From positions 2,638,852 through 2,702,851 of the forward strand of contig NZ_CP022889.1 in NCBI RefSeq assembly GCF_002269345.1: a stretch of DNA of 64,000 bases, given 5' to 3'. Positions 33,285 through 42,386 of the stretch are shown here, in pieces (positions within the stretch are counted from its first letter, which is position 1; each line of letters opens with the position of its first letter). The notes under the pieces are model-generated. The model ran no database searches. It had not been told where the DNA came from and saw only the letters and a list, made by a program, of their open reading frames with translations. A program made the position numbers and the translations under genes. This DNA comes from Tsuneonella mangrovi (GTDB lineage: Bacteria > Pseudomonadota > Alphaproteobacteria > Sphingomonadales > Sphingomonadaceae).

Positions 33285-35999
33285 CTAGAACTTGTAGGTG
33301 AAGCCTGCGACGACGCGGCGACCGTAGGTCTGGTACTTCAACCAAGCGCCCGGGACCTGTTCCCCTCCGACCTGGGCCAGTGTGGCCGAACGCTGGTCGG
33401 TGAGGTTCTGACCCTGGATGTAGAGCGACAGGCCGTGCAGCGTCGAGCTGTCCGGGAAGTCGTAGCCGATCTGAGCATCGTAGACCGTTTCGGGCAGCAC
33501 GTACTGGCGATCGAGACCACCGCTAAACAGCGCGAAGTCGCCGAGGAAGCCGCTGCGATAGCGCATCGAGCCACGCAGGTTGAACCCGCCCTTCTCGTAG
33601 TACGCGGTAAGGCTGCCGACCCACTTGGAGTAACCGGGGATCGCAGTCCTGTTGCCGAGGTAATCGGTCGCCTTCGTTTCAGTGTAGCCTGCACCACCCG
33701 TCAGGCCGAACCCGGAAAGCGCCGGAGTGATCAGCTCGAACGGCAGGGTGCCGGCCACTTCAAGACCCATCAGGTATCCGCCCTTGGTGTTAACCGGGCC
33801 GCTGAACTGGCCGATTGGCGAGGTCGGCACGATACCGGGAGGAGTCGGGTAGGGCGAATAGTCGTAGGCAAAGTCGAAGCCCGACGGATCGATGTACGTC
33901 GTCAGTGTCTTGTAGAACGCCTGGACAGCCAGGTAGCCCTTGTTTCCAAAGTACTTTTCGACATTCATGTCGAATGCCCACGCTTGGTACGGACGAAGCA
34001 ACGGGTTGCCGCCACCACCGACGTAGATCGGGGGGTTGCGCGTCTGGTCGACGCCGAACCCGACAATGTTGTTCATCTGATTGAGGCGCGGACGCATCAT
34101 TTCCTTCGAAACGGCGAAGCGTAGAACCAAGTCGTCCGCGCTGCGGAACGCCACGTTCATGCTCGGCAGGATCATCCAGTAGTTGTCCTTGACGGTCGGA
34201 TTGACTGCCCCGGCCGACGAAGTCGAAGTATGGATCGCCTGGACGCCGAAGTTGCCGGTCACCGAGTTGCCGTTGCCCAGATCGCTGTCGATCTTGGCCA
34301 TCACATAAGGCGTCCACACGTCTTCGGTGACGTCATACGCCTGCGATGCGCCGTACGGGTTCGGCAGGTAGTCCAGCACCCCTTGCGCCACGAGGACGCG
34401 CGGGTCGTAAGCCAGTATCTGTCCGAGGCCGCGATCGAGCGTGACAGGCGCCAGGATCAGGTTGCTGGGGATTGCCGCGGTGTCTGCGCCGTTGGGCGGC
34501 GAGAGGAACGCTTCGTCCTGAGTCAGCGACTTCTGGCGGTAGGTATGGTCGACGCCGATCTTGACCGACTTCACGAACGCGAAATCGATGTCATGCTCGA
34601 GCTCGGCGCGCAGTTCCTTGAGGTCGTCCTTGCTCTTGCGGATCTTGTCGTAGCCGGCCTGAACCGGCGATCCGGACCACCCTTCGACATCGGTCAGCAC
34701 CAGCGCCGAGCTGGCACCGTCGTAAGTCGAAGTGAATTCCGGACCATGATCGGTCATCTGGTAGGTCAGCGTGCCCGTGGGGTTGGCCAGGTTGCGGCCA
34801 AGGCCAGCGGTCGTTTCGAGACGGTCGTCGTGACGATCGGTACGCGACCAGCTGAGGTCGATCATAGCGCGGGTGCCGCTGTCGTTGTCCCACTTGAGGT
34901 TACCGGCAAAAGAATACTGATCAGCCACGCGGTCGTTGGCGTAGTTTTCGATCACAGGCTTGCCGGTCACGGTAGCCGAATCGACGAGCTCAGCAGTGTA
35001 GCCCGGGATCGGACCAGCCGTGTAAGCGGTAACAGTCGAACCGCCCGCGCCGTAGAGGATCGGCATTTCGAAGCCGCGCTGGTCGATCCGGTCGACGAAG
35101 TGCGAGTAGAATCCATCGAGGGTGACCTCGATCGTGTCCGAGGGCTTGTACTGGATGGTTCCATTGACGCCCAGTCTCTTGAGCTTGTCGGATTCGAACC
35201 AGGTTTTGATGCCGCTCATGCCGTACTGGTTGGGGCCATACTGGTCGTAGCCCCAGGCGTTCCAGTCGCGGGTCTGATACGGTTCGTCGGTGTAGGCCGC
35301 CGACAGCGCTACGCCCAGCGTGTCGTCGGCGAACTGGTCGACATAGGTGCCGTAAACGCGGTAGCCGGTGTCGCTGGTTCCCGGCTGGAGCTTCTGGTCG
35401 ACATAAGTGCCGCGTGCGCCGATCGCGAGGATCTTCTTGTTGGCATCGAGCGGGCGAATCGTGCGCAGGTCGATCGAACCGACGAGGCCGCCTGCGGTAC
35501 GGTCTGCTTCGGCGGTCTTGTAGACATCGACGCCGGAAAGGATTTCCGACGGATACTGGTCGAACTCGACCGCACGGCTGTCGTTGGTTGTGGTCTGCTC
35601 GCGACCGTTGAGCGTAGTGGTCGAGAAATCCGGGCCGAAGCCGCGGATCGAGATGATGTTCGCACGACCGGCCGAACGCTGGGCCGAAACGCCGGGCAAG
35701 CGGGCGATCGATTCGCCAATGCCGTTGTCGGGCAGCTTCCCGATGTCTTCGGCACTGACCGATTCAACGACCACGTCGGCGTTCTTCTTCTTGACCGTCG
35801 CGCTGCGCAGCGAGGCTGCGAACCCGGTGACGATGATGACCTGACCTGTATCGACGTCGTTCGCGTCCTGGTTCTGGCTCTGGTCCGTGGTTGCGGTCGT
35901 CGCGTCCTGCGCGGCGGCGATTGCCGGATTGACCGTCAGGCCGGCGACGATGAAGGCGGTTGCACTGATCCCGCCAGCAAGCTTGCTGCGAATTGCCAT
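33285..35999 (-). CDS. TonB-dependent outer-membrane receptor (Caulobacter/oligosaccharide type)
   Basis: 904 residues from MAIRSKLAGGISATAF with a signal peptide ending near AIAAAQ. The TonB box lies in TGQVIIVTGFAASLR. The plug has VSAEDIGKLPDNGIGESIARLPGV and IISIRGFGPDFSTTTLNGRE, written here as two separate stretches. The barrel runs to the end and closes with VVAGFTYKF, a terminal phenylalanine typical of outer-membrane proteins. It heads the halogenase/amylase operon, so maltodextrin or a related alpha-glucan is the likely ligand. It is divergent from a LacI gene. Confidence 0.93.
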   Translation of the reverse strand: MAIRSKLAGGISATAFIVAGLTVNPAIAAAQDATTATTDQSQNQDANDVDTGQVIIVTGFAASLRSATVKKKNADVVVESVSAEDIGKLPDNGIGESIARLPGVSAQRSAGRANIISIRGFGPDFSTTTLNGREQTTTNDSRAVEFDQYPSEILSGVDVYKTAEADRTAGGLVGSIDLRTIRPLDANKKILAIGARGTYVDQKLQPGTSDTGYRVYGTYVDQFADDTLGVALSAAYTDEPYQTRDWNAWGYDQYGPNQYGMSGIKTWFESDKLKRLGVNGTIQYKPSDTIEVTLDGFYSHFVDRIDQRGFEMPILYGAGGSTVTAYTAGPIPGYTAELVDSATVTGKPVIENYANDRVADQYSFAGNLKWDNDSGTRAMIDLSWSRTDRHDDRLETTAGLGRNLANPTGTLTYQMTDHGPEFTSTYDGASSALVLTDVEGWSGSPVQAGYDKIRKSKDDLKELRAELEHDIDFAFVKSVKIGVDHTYRQKSLTQDEAFLSPPNGADTAAIPSNLILAPVTLDRGLGQILAYDPRVLVAQGVLDYLPNPYGASQAYDVTEDVWTPYVMAKIDSDLGNGNSVTGNFGVQAIHTSTSSAGAVNPTVKDNYWMILPSMNVAFRSADDLVLRFAVSKEMMRPRLNQMNNIVGFGVDQTRNPPIYVGGGGNPLLRPYQAWAFDMNVEKYFGNKGYLAVQAFYKTLTTYIDPSGFDFAYDYSPYPTPPGIVPTSPIGQFSGPVNTKGGYLMGLEVAGTLPFELITPALSGFGLTGGAGYTETKATDYLGNRTAIPGYSKWVGSLTAYYEKGGFNLRGSMRYRSGFLGDFALFSGGLDRQYVLPETVYDAQIGYDFPDSSTLHGLSLYIQGQNLTDQRSATLAQVGGEQVPGAWLKYQTYGRRVVAGFTYKF

Positions 36000-36141
36000 G
36001 GTAGTCCCTCTGTTTGCGCCGGGCCGGGGACTTTCCATGTCCCGCTTTCCGGCAGATCCTCATCCTCAGGCAGCTTCCGGACTTTGGCCGGGTCTGCCAT
36101 GCACACACTACGAATAGGGAGGTCGGCGGGCGGGAAGATAG

Positions 36142-36163
36142 ATAGCATACGTATACGCATGCG
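36142..36163. promoter_or_regulatory. LacI-type operator candidate between receptor and LacI gene
   Basis: The word AGCATACGTATACGCATGCG contains the perfect core ATACGTAT, centred on CG at 36150-36151, and CGCATGCG at 36156-36163. Its 18-base core at 36142-36159 agrees with the pckA palindrome at 12 of 18 positions. It lies about 145 bp before the receptor start and 170 bp before the LacI start. Confidence 0.6.
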
Positions 36164-36180
36164 ATGCGCGCGCGGGCGAT

Positions 36181-36210
36181 GTTGCACAAATGTTGCACAA
36201 ATGATGCACC
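36181..36210 (+). repeat. Tandem 11-bp direct repeats
   Basis: GTTGCACAAAT occurs twice head-to-tail at 36181-36191 and 36192-36202, followed by a partial third unit GATGCACC. The 11-base period places each unit on the same face of the helix. It lies between the operator candidate and the LacI start; the binding factor is unknown. Confidence 0.65.
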
Positions 36211-36331
36211 TGCTGGAACTACCCGTCGCAGCATGCCTGCCCGGTTTGTCACCTTGTTCGCCAGGGTTTAGAGACGGGCGTGCGAGATGGCGCGCTTGAC
36301 GCGGTTTGCGCCGTCAGCCTGGAGAGAAAAC

Positions 36332-37369
36332 ATGGGGCGGGCGCCAACGGGAAGGCCGACGAGCTTCGACATCGCCTATCTGGCGGGGGTCTCGCAGCCG
36401 ACTGTCAGCCGGGCGCTGCGTGGCGACCGGGCGGTGAGCCAAGCTACCCGCGAAAAGATCGAGAAAATCGCGCGCGAGCTCAATTACACCGTCGACAAGA
36501 ACGCCAGCTCGCTGCGCTCGCAGCGCTCGAACACGATCGCGCTGCTGTTCTTCGAAGACCCCACGCCCGACGAAAGCATGATCAACCCGTTCTTCCTGGC
36601 GATGCTGGGATCGATCACTCGGGCCTGCGCCAATCGCGGGCTGGATCTGCTGATCTCGTTCCAGCGGATGGAGGATGACTGGCACGTCCAATACCAGGAC
36701 AGCCACCGCGCCGACGGGCTGATCCTGCTCGGATATGGCGACTACACGCTCTACGAGGAACGGCTCGACCAGTTGCACCGCCAGGGAACCCACTTCGCGC
36801 GCTGGGGCTCGGTCTCAAGCGACGACACCGGGGTGACGATCGGTTCGGACAACCACGGTGCCGGGAGAACGGCGGGCGAGCACCTGATCGAACGCGGTCG
36901 CAAGCGGATCGCGTTCCTTGGTCATTCCGACGAACACTACCCGGAATTCGCCGCCCGCTATCAGGGATTATGCGATGCGCTCCGGGCGGCTGGGATCGAG
37001 CCCGACCCCAAACTGTGCCGCGATGCGATCACTACCGAAGCCGCAGGCTATGCCGCCGCGAAGGATTTGATCGGCTCGGGCGCGCAGTTCGACGCGATCT
37101 TTGCCGCGAGCGACCTGATTGCTATCGGCGCGATGCGCGCGCTGGGCGAGGCAGGGCGCTCGATCCCGGGCGACGTAGCGGTGGTCGGGTTCGACGACAT
37201 CCCCGCCGCCAGTTTGACCCGTCCGCCACTCACCACGGTGATGCAGGACGTCAGGGGTGCCGGTGAGCGCCTGGTCGAGACGCTGCTGGCGCAGATCGAG
37301 GAGCGCGACGGACCCGATACGCGATTGCCGACCCGGCTGGTTGTGCGCGACAGTTCGGGCAGCGCCTGA
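36332..37369 (+). CDS. LacI-family regulator of the alpha-glucan locus
   Basis: 345 residues from ATG 36332, preceded by GGAG. The helix-turn-helix FDIAYLAGVSQPTVSRALRG is followed by the hinge ASSLRSQRSN and a sugar-binding-protein-like effector domain with NHGAGRTAGEHLIERG and VVGFDDIPAASL. It is divergent from the TonB receptor and directly upstream of the MFS and GH13 genes, so it is the best candidate to bind the CG-centred palindromes at 36142, 37373 and possibly 4242. The inducer is probably maltose, maltodextrin or glucose. Confidence 0.9.
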   Translation: MGRAPTGRPTSFDIAYLAGVSQPTVSRALRGDRAVSQATREKIEKIARELNYTVDKNASSLRSQRSNTIALLFFEDPTPDESMINPFFLAMLGSITRACANRGLDLLISFQRMEDDWHVQYQDSHRADGLILLGYGDYTLYEERLDQLHRQGTHFARWGSVSSDDTGVTIGSDNHGAGRTAGEHLIERGRKRIAFLGHSDEHYPEFAARYQGLCDALRAAGIEPDPKLCRDAITTEAAGYAAAKDLIGSGAQFDAIFAASDLIAIGAMRALGEAGRSIPGDVAVVGFDDIPAASLTRPPLTTVMQDVRGAGERLVETLLAQIEERDGPDTRLPTRLVVRDSSGSA

Positions 37370-37372
37370 CCC

Positions 37373-37390
37373 GCTACATTCGTATGCGGC
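37373..37390 (+). promoter_or_regulatory. LacI-type operator candidate upstream of MFS gene
   Basis: GCTACATTCGTATGCGGC matches the pckA palindrome at 12 of 18 positions, including the continuous run CATTCGTATGC. It starts 4 bp after the LacI stop and about 90 bp before the MFS start. Confidence 0.5.
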
Positions 37391-37478
37391 TTGTGACCGG
37401 CCCGCTTTGCTGCCAGCCATAGGCAACGAAGAGCGGCGCAAGTCCGTTCAAGTCAACGGGGTGAGAGGAATTCGCGCG

Positions 37479-38996
37479 ATGGAAAAACCGCGCCAGGGCT
37501 TTTGGGGCCTGTGGAACATCAGCTTCGGCTTCTTCGGGATCCAGATCGGGTTCGCGTTGCAGAATGCCAATATGAGTCGGGTCTTCCAGACGCTCGGCGC
37601 GAGCATGGACAGCCTGCCCGCGCTATGGGTCGCTGCACCGCTGACCGGGCTGATCGTGCAACCGATTATCGGCCATATGAGCGACCGGACCTGGACACGG
37701 CTGGGTCGTCGCCGCCCGTATTTCCTGACCGGCGCATTGTTCGCCGCATTCGCGTTGTTCGTGATGCCGCTGGCCCCGCATATCGGCTTACCGCTGGTGT
37801 TTGCCGCGACGATGCTGTGGGTTCTCGATGCCAGCCTCAACATCTCGATGGAGCCTTTTCGTGCATTCGTCGGCGATATGCTGCGTACCGACCAGCACAG
37901 CGCTGGATATGCCGTGCAAACCGCCTTTATCGGCGCGGGCGCGGTGGTCGGATCGATCTTCCCCTGGCTGCTCGAACATCTTGGGGTTGCCAACGTCGCG
38001 TCGGGCGGGGGCCTTCCGGATACCGTGAAGTGGAGTTTCTGGGCGGGCAGCGGTGCGTTGCTATTCGCGGTGCTGTGGACCGTCGTAACCACGAAGGAAT
38101 ACAGCCCGGAAGAGCAGGCAGCGTTTGCCGAGGCTGCGCCTGAAGAGGCGATCGAACAGCCTGTCCGCGCGCTGGCGGCCAAGAGCTATCTGTCGAGTGC
38201 GATGTGGATCGTGCTGGGCGTGATCGTGGCCGGGCTGGTCGATGAACTCGGGTTGCAGAAGGAAGTGTACCTGCTCGGCGGATTGCTCGCGCTCTACGGC
38301 GTACTCAGCGCCATCGCCATCTGGCTTGCGCGGCAGGGCCGCACCAGCGGGATGCTGGCGAGCATCGTCGGCGATTTTTCCGGGATGCCACCGGTGATGA
38401 AGCGGCTTGCGCTGGTCCAGTTTTTCAGCTGGAGCGCGCTGTTCATCATGTGGATCAACACCACTCCGGTAGTGACACAATACGTCTTCGGATCGAGCGA
38501 CACGACCAGCGTTGCCTATAACGACGGGGCGAGTTGGGTGAACGTGCTGTTCACAGTCTACAACGGCGTGGCGGCAGTCGCTGCGCTTGCACTGCTGCCG
38601 TGGCTCAGCCGCAAGTTCGGGCAGGTCACCACGCACTCGATCAGCCTGTCGCTGGGCGCACTAGGCTTTGCAATGTTCTTCTTCGTGCGCAACGCCGATG
38701 TGTTGCTGATCGCCGAGGTCGGCATCGGTATCGCCTGGGCGAGCATCCTCGCGATGCCCTATGCGATCCTGGCCAGCAACCTGCCGCAGGCGAAGCTCGG
38801 CATCTACATGGGCCTGTTCAATATCTTCATCGTGATACCGCAGCTGCTCGTCGCGACGGTGATGGGATCGGTCATGCAGGCTTTCTTCCCCGGCCAGCCG
38901 GTGTGGACGATGCTGTTTGCCGCCGCCAGCTGGCTGATCGCAGCCGTCGCGATGCAGCGAGTTGCAGCCGCGATTCCCGCTCCCTCGAAAGGATAG
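37479..38996 (+). CDS. MFS sugar transporter, SLC45/GPH-like
   Basis: 505 residues with about 12 membrane helices, starting [36 protein letters not shown] is the conserved loop of sucrose/maltose-type (SLC45 and GPH) carriers, and the first half has [15 protein letters not shown] lies nine bases before the ATG. It probably brings maltose or similar oligosaccharides across the inner membrane with protons. A GH13 enzyme gene follows after 4 bp. A LacI-type operator candidate precedes it. Confidence 0.9.
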   Translation: MEKPRQGFWGLWNISFGFFGIQIGFALQNANMSRVFQTLGASMDSLPALWVAAPLTGLIVQPIIGHMSDRTWTRLGRRRPYFLTGALFAAFALFVMPLAPHIGLPLVFAATMLWVLDASLNISMEPFRAFVGDMLRTDQHSAGYAVQTAFIGAGAVVGSIFPWLLEHLGVANVASGGGLPDTVKWSFWAGSGALLFAVLWTVVTTKEYSPEEQAAFAEAAPEEAIEQPVRALAAKSYLSSAMWIVLGVIVAGLVDELGLQKEVYLLGGLLALYGVLSAIAIWLARQGRTSGMLASIVGDFSGMPPVMKRLALVQFFSWSALFIMWINTTPVVTQYVFGSSDTTSVAYNDGASWVNVLFTVYNGVAAVAALALLPWLSRKFGQVTTHSISLSLGALGFAMFFFVRNADVLLIAEVGIGIAWASILAMPYAILASNLPQAKLGIYMGLFNIFIVIPQLLVATVMGSVMQAFFPGQPVWTMLFAAASWLIAAVAMQRVAAAIPAPSKG

Positions 38997-39000
38997 ACCA

Positions 39001-40425
39001 ATGCGCCGCTACGCTGCCGTGATGGGCGCACTCGCGCTTGCCTCCGCCACCGCGGCATGGGCGATGACCAATAAACCTGCCGAACCGGCAGCGGACAGCG
39101 ATTATGCTACCGTCTGGCAGCCCGATCCCTACGTCACGATCAAGCACCCGGACTGGGCGAAGGAAGCGGTGCTCTACCAGATCAACACCCGCCAGTTCAC
39201 GCCCGAGGGCACGTTCCGCGCCGCTGAAGCGCAGCTGCCCCGGCTCAAGGCGCTGGGCGTCAACGTGCTGTGGCTGATGCCGATCAACCCCATCGGGATA
39301 AAGAACCGCAAGGGCACGCTCGGCAGCCCCTATTCGGTGCGCGACTACTACAGCGTCAATCCGGAATTCGGGACCAAGGAAGACTTCAAGCACTTCGTCG
39401 ATGCAGCGCACGCGCAGGGCTTCCACGTGATCCTCGACTGGGTGGCCAACCACACCGCGTGGGATAACCCGATGGCGAGCCAGCATCCCGACTGGTACGA
39501 AAAGGACTGGAAGGGCGATTTCCGGCCGACCCCGTGGCTCGACTGGTCTGACATCATCGACCTCGACTGGTCTAAGCCGGGCGTTCGCGAACACGTGGGC
39601 AAGGCGATGGAAATGTGGGTCCGCGACTACGGAGTCGACGGGTTCCGCGCCGACGTGGCTGGATACGTGCCGATCGACTTCTGGAACAAGGAGCGCGCGC
39701 GGCTCGATGCGATCAAGCCGGTTTTCATGCTCGCCGAGTGGAAGACTCCAGAGATGACTCGCGCGGCGTTCGACGCGGTCTATGCCTGGGAATGGCACCA
39801 CACGATGGTCGATATCGCGCACGGGCGCGCCGATCCCACCGCGCTCTATGGCTACTATGCCGAGGCCGACAGCGCGTGGCCGCGCGAGGCGATGCGCATG
39901 ACCTACATCGCCAACCACGATTCCAACGCGTGGGAAGGCACCCAATACGAGAACTTCGGTGACGCGCTGCCTGCTGCGATTGCGTTCTCGTTCACCGGCG
40001 AAGGCCTGCCAATGATCTACAACGGGCAGGAGGCGTGCAACCACAAGCGGCTGGAGTTCTTCGAGAAAGATCCGATCGACTGGAGTCAGGGCAAGGGTTG
40101 CCAGCTTGGCAGCCTTTTCCACGACCTGATCGCGTTCCGCAAAGCCAACTCGGCGCTTGCCAACAACCCGTGGGGCGGCGAGATGGACAAGCTCGACAAC
40201 GACCATCCGCACCAACTGTTTTCGTGGGTGCGCGAAAGGGACGGCAACAAGGTCATCGGGCTGTTCAATTTCTCGTCCAAGCCGGTCGAAGCGGCGCTGA
40301 CCGATGCCCACGGTGCGGGGCACTACCGCGCATTTCGCACCGGGCAAGAGGTGACGATCGCCAGCGGTTACAAGGTCTTGTTGCCGGCGTGGGGTTACAC
40401 GATACTCGCCGGTCGTGGCGATTGA
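39001..40425 (+). CDS. GH13 alpha-amylase-family enzyme, exported
   Basis: 474 residues from MRRYAAVMGALALASATAAW, a likely signal peptide. Catalytic pieces are the nucleophile in GVDGFRADVAG, the acid/base in FMLAEWKTPE, and IANHDSNAW. DWVANHTAWDN gives the usual early barrel motif. The C-terminal beta domain begins near 400. The short length and lack of extra domains suggest an enzyme acting on small maltodextrins. It is co-transcribed with the transporter (4 bp apart) and complements the two GH13 enzymes on the other strand. Confidence 0.9.
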   Translation: MRRYAAVMGALALASATAAWAMTNKPAEPAADSDYATVWQPDPYVTIKHPDWAKEAVLYQINTRQFTPEGTFRAAEAQLPRLKALGVNVLWLMPINPIGIKNRKGTLGSPYSVRDYYSVNPEFGTKEDFKHFVDAAHAQGFHVILDWVANHTAWDNPMASQHPDWYEKDWKGDFRPTPWLDWSDIIDLDWSKPGVREHVGKAMEMWVRDYGVDGFRADVAGYVPIDFWNKERARLDAIKPVFMLAEWKTPEMTRAAFDAVYAWEWHHTMVDIAHGRADPTALYGYYAEADSAWPREAMRMTYIANHDSNAWEGTQYENFGDALPAAIAFSFTGEGLPMIYNGQEACNHKRLEFFEKDPIDWSQGKGCQLGSLFHDLIAFRKANSALANNPWGGEMDKLDNDHPHQLFSWVRERDGNKVIGLFNFSSKPVEAALTDAHGAGHYRAFRTGQEVTIASGYKVLLPAWGYTILAGRGD

Positions 40426-40528
40426 ATCCCATTGCGGGTCAGTCGGTCAGGTTTCCGCCCGTTTACCTTGCCATCCGCCTTCTCGTGAGGCACTCTGTGT
40501 GCACGCAGATGAATGGAAAGGCAGACCT

Positions 40529-40939
40529 ATGAATGCCAGACATTTCGCAGCGTTGGCGGCATTGGCCGCCGGGGCAATCGGAAGCAGTGCAGCGTCCGCT
40601 CAGGATGCCGCTGAAACCGCTGTGATCCTCTCGGGGACCGGCGCAGCAACCGGCAAAGCTGCCAGTTCGATGGGATCGGCAGCAGGTGGGGCGATGGGCC
40701 GGGCGGCGAACGCGATTGCCGCGGTCAACCGCGCGACGAACCACTCGCAATACCGCACCAGATCGGGCGTCGCTTCAACGCACGTCGGCTACACCGTCGC
40801 AGGTGATGTCGACCCGCTCAAGGGCACCGACGCGGCAACCTACCGGCTGGCAAGCGGTGCTTCGATCAGCGTCAGCGGCGGGCTGCGCCCGTCGGCTTCT
40901 TCGAAATGCACGAAGGATTGCCCTGCTCCGGGGAAATAG
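40529..40939 (+). CDS. Exported small unknown protein
   Basis: 136 residues. A signal peptide (MNARHFAALAALAAGAIGSS, then AASAQ) precedes a Gly/Ala/Ser-rich low-complexity part (GTGAATGKAASSMGSAAGG). A patterned region VGYTVAGDVDPLKGTDAATY and a tail with two cysteines (CTKDC) follow. The final cysteines may form a disulfide in the periplasm. No family is recognised. It is on the strand of the preceding GH13 but 103 bp away, so it is probably a separate unit. Confidence 0.6.
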   Translation: MNARHFAALAALAAGAIGSSAASAQDAAETAVILSGTGAATGKAASSMGSAAGGAMGRAANAIAAVNRATNHSQYRTRSGVASTHVGYTVAGDVDPLKGTDAATYRLASGASISVSGGLRPSASSKCTKDCPAPGK

Positions 40940-40942
40940 CGC

Positions 40943-41212
40943 TCAGGCAGTGACGGCAGCGTTTGCCGAGGTTTGGCCCCGATCGAGCTTCGCCTGCACT
41001 TTCTTCAGCGCGAACATCGGTACCACCACCGAAAGCGCGATCCCTGCGAGCGAGCTCACGCCGAGCCAGATCGCCATCAGCGATCCGCCGGCTTCGTACA
41101 TCGCGTACATCACTGGAGCGGCAAGGATCAGCCCGCGCACTTCGTTGAGCAGCATGGCCACCGCGCCGATCTTCAGCAACGAGCTGAGCAATGTAGAAAG
41201 CAGTCCGGTCAT
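40943..41212 (-). CDS. Small inner-membrane protein
   Basis: 89 residues with two strong hydrophobic helices, at about 8-40 (LLSSLLKIGAVAMLLNEVRG, LILAAPVMYAM) and 45-70 (LMAIWLGVSSLAGIALSVVVP). A basic tail (LKKVQAKLDRGQ) ends the chain. The stop lies 3 bp from the opposing gene. The function is unknown; the simple hairpin topology could fit an accessory membrane factor. Confidence 0.55.
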   Translation of the reverse strand: MTGLLSTLLSSLLKIGAVAMLLNEVRGLILAAPVMYAMYEAGGSLMAIWLGVSSLAGIALSVVVPMFALKKVQAKLDRGQTSANAAVTA

Positions 41213-41297
41213 GCCGCGGGGTATGCCCCGGCAAGGTTGAAATGCTCTTAATAGGGGTTGTGCGAGGGACCCTTGTTCTCAGAGTGTTTGGTCGGCG

Positions 41298-41909
41298 TCA
41301 GCGCCCCCCGATCGGATTGATCGAGCGCCCATCGACCCGCACTTCGTAATGCAAGTGCGGCCCGGTCGAACGCCCGGTCGAACCGACGAGGCCGAGCACC
41401 TGCCCCTGGCTGACGTGTTCGCCGGGATAGACCATCACCCGCGACAGGTGCGCAAAGCGCGTTTCTATCCCCCCGGGATGCATCACGGAAACCGAAAGGC
41501 CGTATCCGCCGCGCCAGTTTGCATACGTGACAACCCCTGACTGCGGAGCAACGACCGGTGATCCCGTCGGGGCAGCCAGATCGACCCCGGTGTGCATCCG
41601 CTGCCCGCCGAGGATCGGATGTTCACGCATGCCGTAGCGGCTGGTGAGGTAGCTTCGCGTCAGAGGCAGCGTGTCCGGCAATGCGCCCGGCGCATCCTCC
41701 TCGGTTGAACCGTCCGCCTTCCTTCTGCTCGATCGCAGGACAACCGGAGCGCCCAATGCGTCACCCGCCTTGCTTACAGTGACCAGCGGATGACCATCGG
41801 CAGGCGGCGGAATATCGCCGTTGTCGATCCAGACTTCCTGTGCATGGGCGGGCACCTGAATTCCGGCCAGGGCAAGTGCCAAGGCAACAACGATGGTCCG
41901 CGCATTCAT
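41298..41909 (-). CDS. M23 family peptidoglycan hydrolase
   Basis: 203 residues with a signal peptide (MNARTIVVALALALAGIQVP). The lysostaphin-like domain has zinc ligands in HTGVDLAAPTGSPV (HxxxD) and HLHYEV (HxH), and SRYGMREHPILGG at its start, the standard M23 layout. It would cut cell-wall peptide bridges in the periplasm. The start overlaps the cpaA stop by 4 bp, so it belongs to the tail of the Tad pilus operon, where it may open the wall for the pilus. Confidence 0.88.
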   Translation of the reverse strand: MNARTIVVALALALAGIQVPAHAQEVWIDNGDIPPPADGHPLVTVSKAGDALGAPVVLRSSRRKADGSTEEDAPGALPDTLPLTRSYLTSRYGMREHPILGGQRMHTGVDLAAPTGSPVVAPQSGVVTYANWRGGYGLSVSVMHPGGIETRFAHLSRVMVYPGEHVSQGQVLGLVGSTGRSTGPHLHYEVRVDGRSINPIGGR

Positions 41910-42364
41910 GACCAGGCGATCGCAAGCAGACCGCCGATGCCGATTGCGACACCGTAGGGCAGCTTGGCAAAGTCTGAGTCGGCCTTGCTCGGTTGGCGGG
42001 GATTGAAACGCCGCCAGACGAGGAATGCCAGCAGCAGCACCAGTCCCGCCACCGAAACACTGACCAACAGCGCGAGCGCACCGCCCAGCGGCAACCACCC
42101 CGCCATCGAGGCGTAGAATTTCGCGTCTCCCGCACCGATCGCACCGACGGCGTTGAGGGCCATTCCGATCGCCAGTGCAATCACGACGTGCAGGGCTGCC
42201 ATGCCGGCTCCTCCCCAACCTGCAGCGATGCCGACTGCCAAAAGACCGACCGCGAGATTGACGATCACCAACCAGTTGGGGATGCGCCTCTCTCGCAGGT
42301 CGGTCCAACATGCGATCGCCACGATCACGACAAGCGCAATCATGAAGGCGATCGCAGGGGTCAT
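41906..42364 (-). CDS. cpaA: Prepilin peptidase CpaA/TadV
   Basis: 152 residues, multi-pass membrane. The two catalytic aspartates of A24 peptidases are in ACWTDLRERRIPNW and GAGDAKFYASMAG (the GxGD motif). It processes Flp pilin and the TadE-type pseudopilins by cutting after the glycine of their leader. Short length without a methyltransferase domain is typical of CpaA/TadV. Confidence 0.9.
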   Translation of the reverse strand: MTPAIAFMIALVVIVAIACWTDLRERRIPNWLVIVNLAVGLLAVGIAAGWGGAGMAALHVVIALAIGMALNAVGAIGAGDAKFYASMAGWLPLGGALALLVSVSVAGLVLLLAFLVWRRFNPRQPSKADSDFAKLPYGVAIGIGGLLAIAWS

Positions 42365-42386
42365 TCGACTCTCCTACCTGTCTCCG

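Noticed and set aside
34230..36299. 689-codon plus-strand frame over the TonB receptor
   Set aside because: Antisense to a complete receptor with plug, TonB box and C-terminal Phe.
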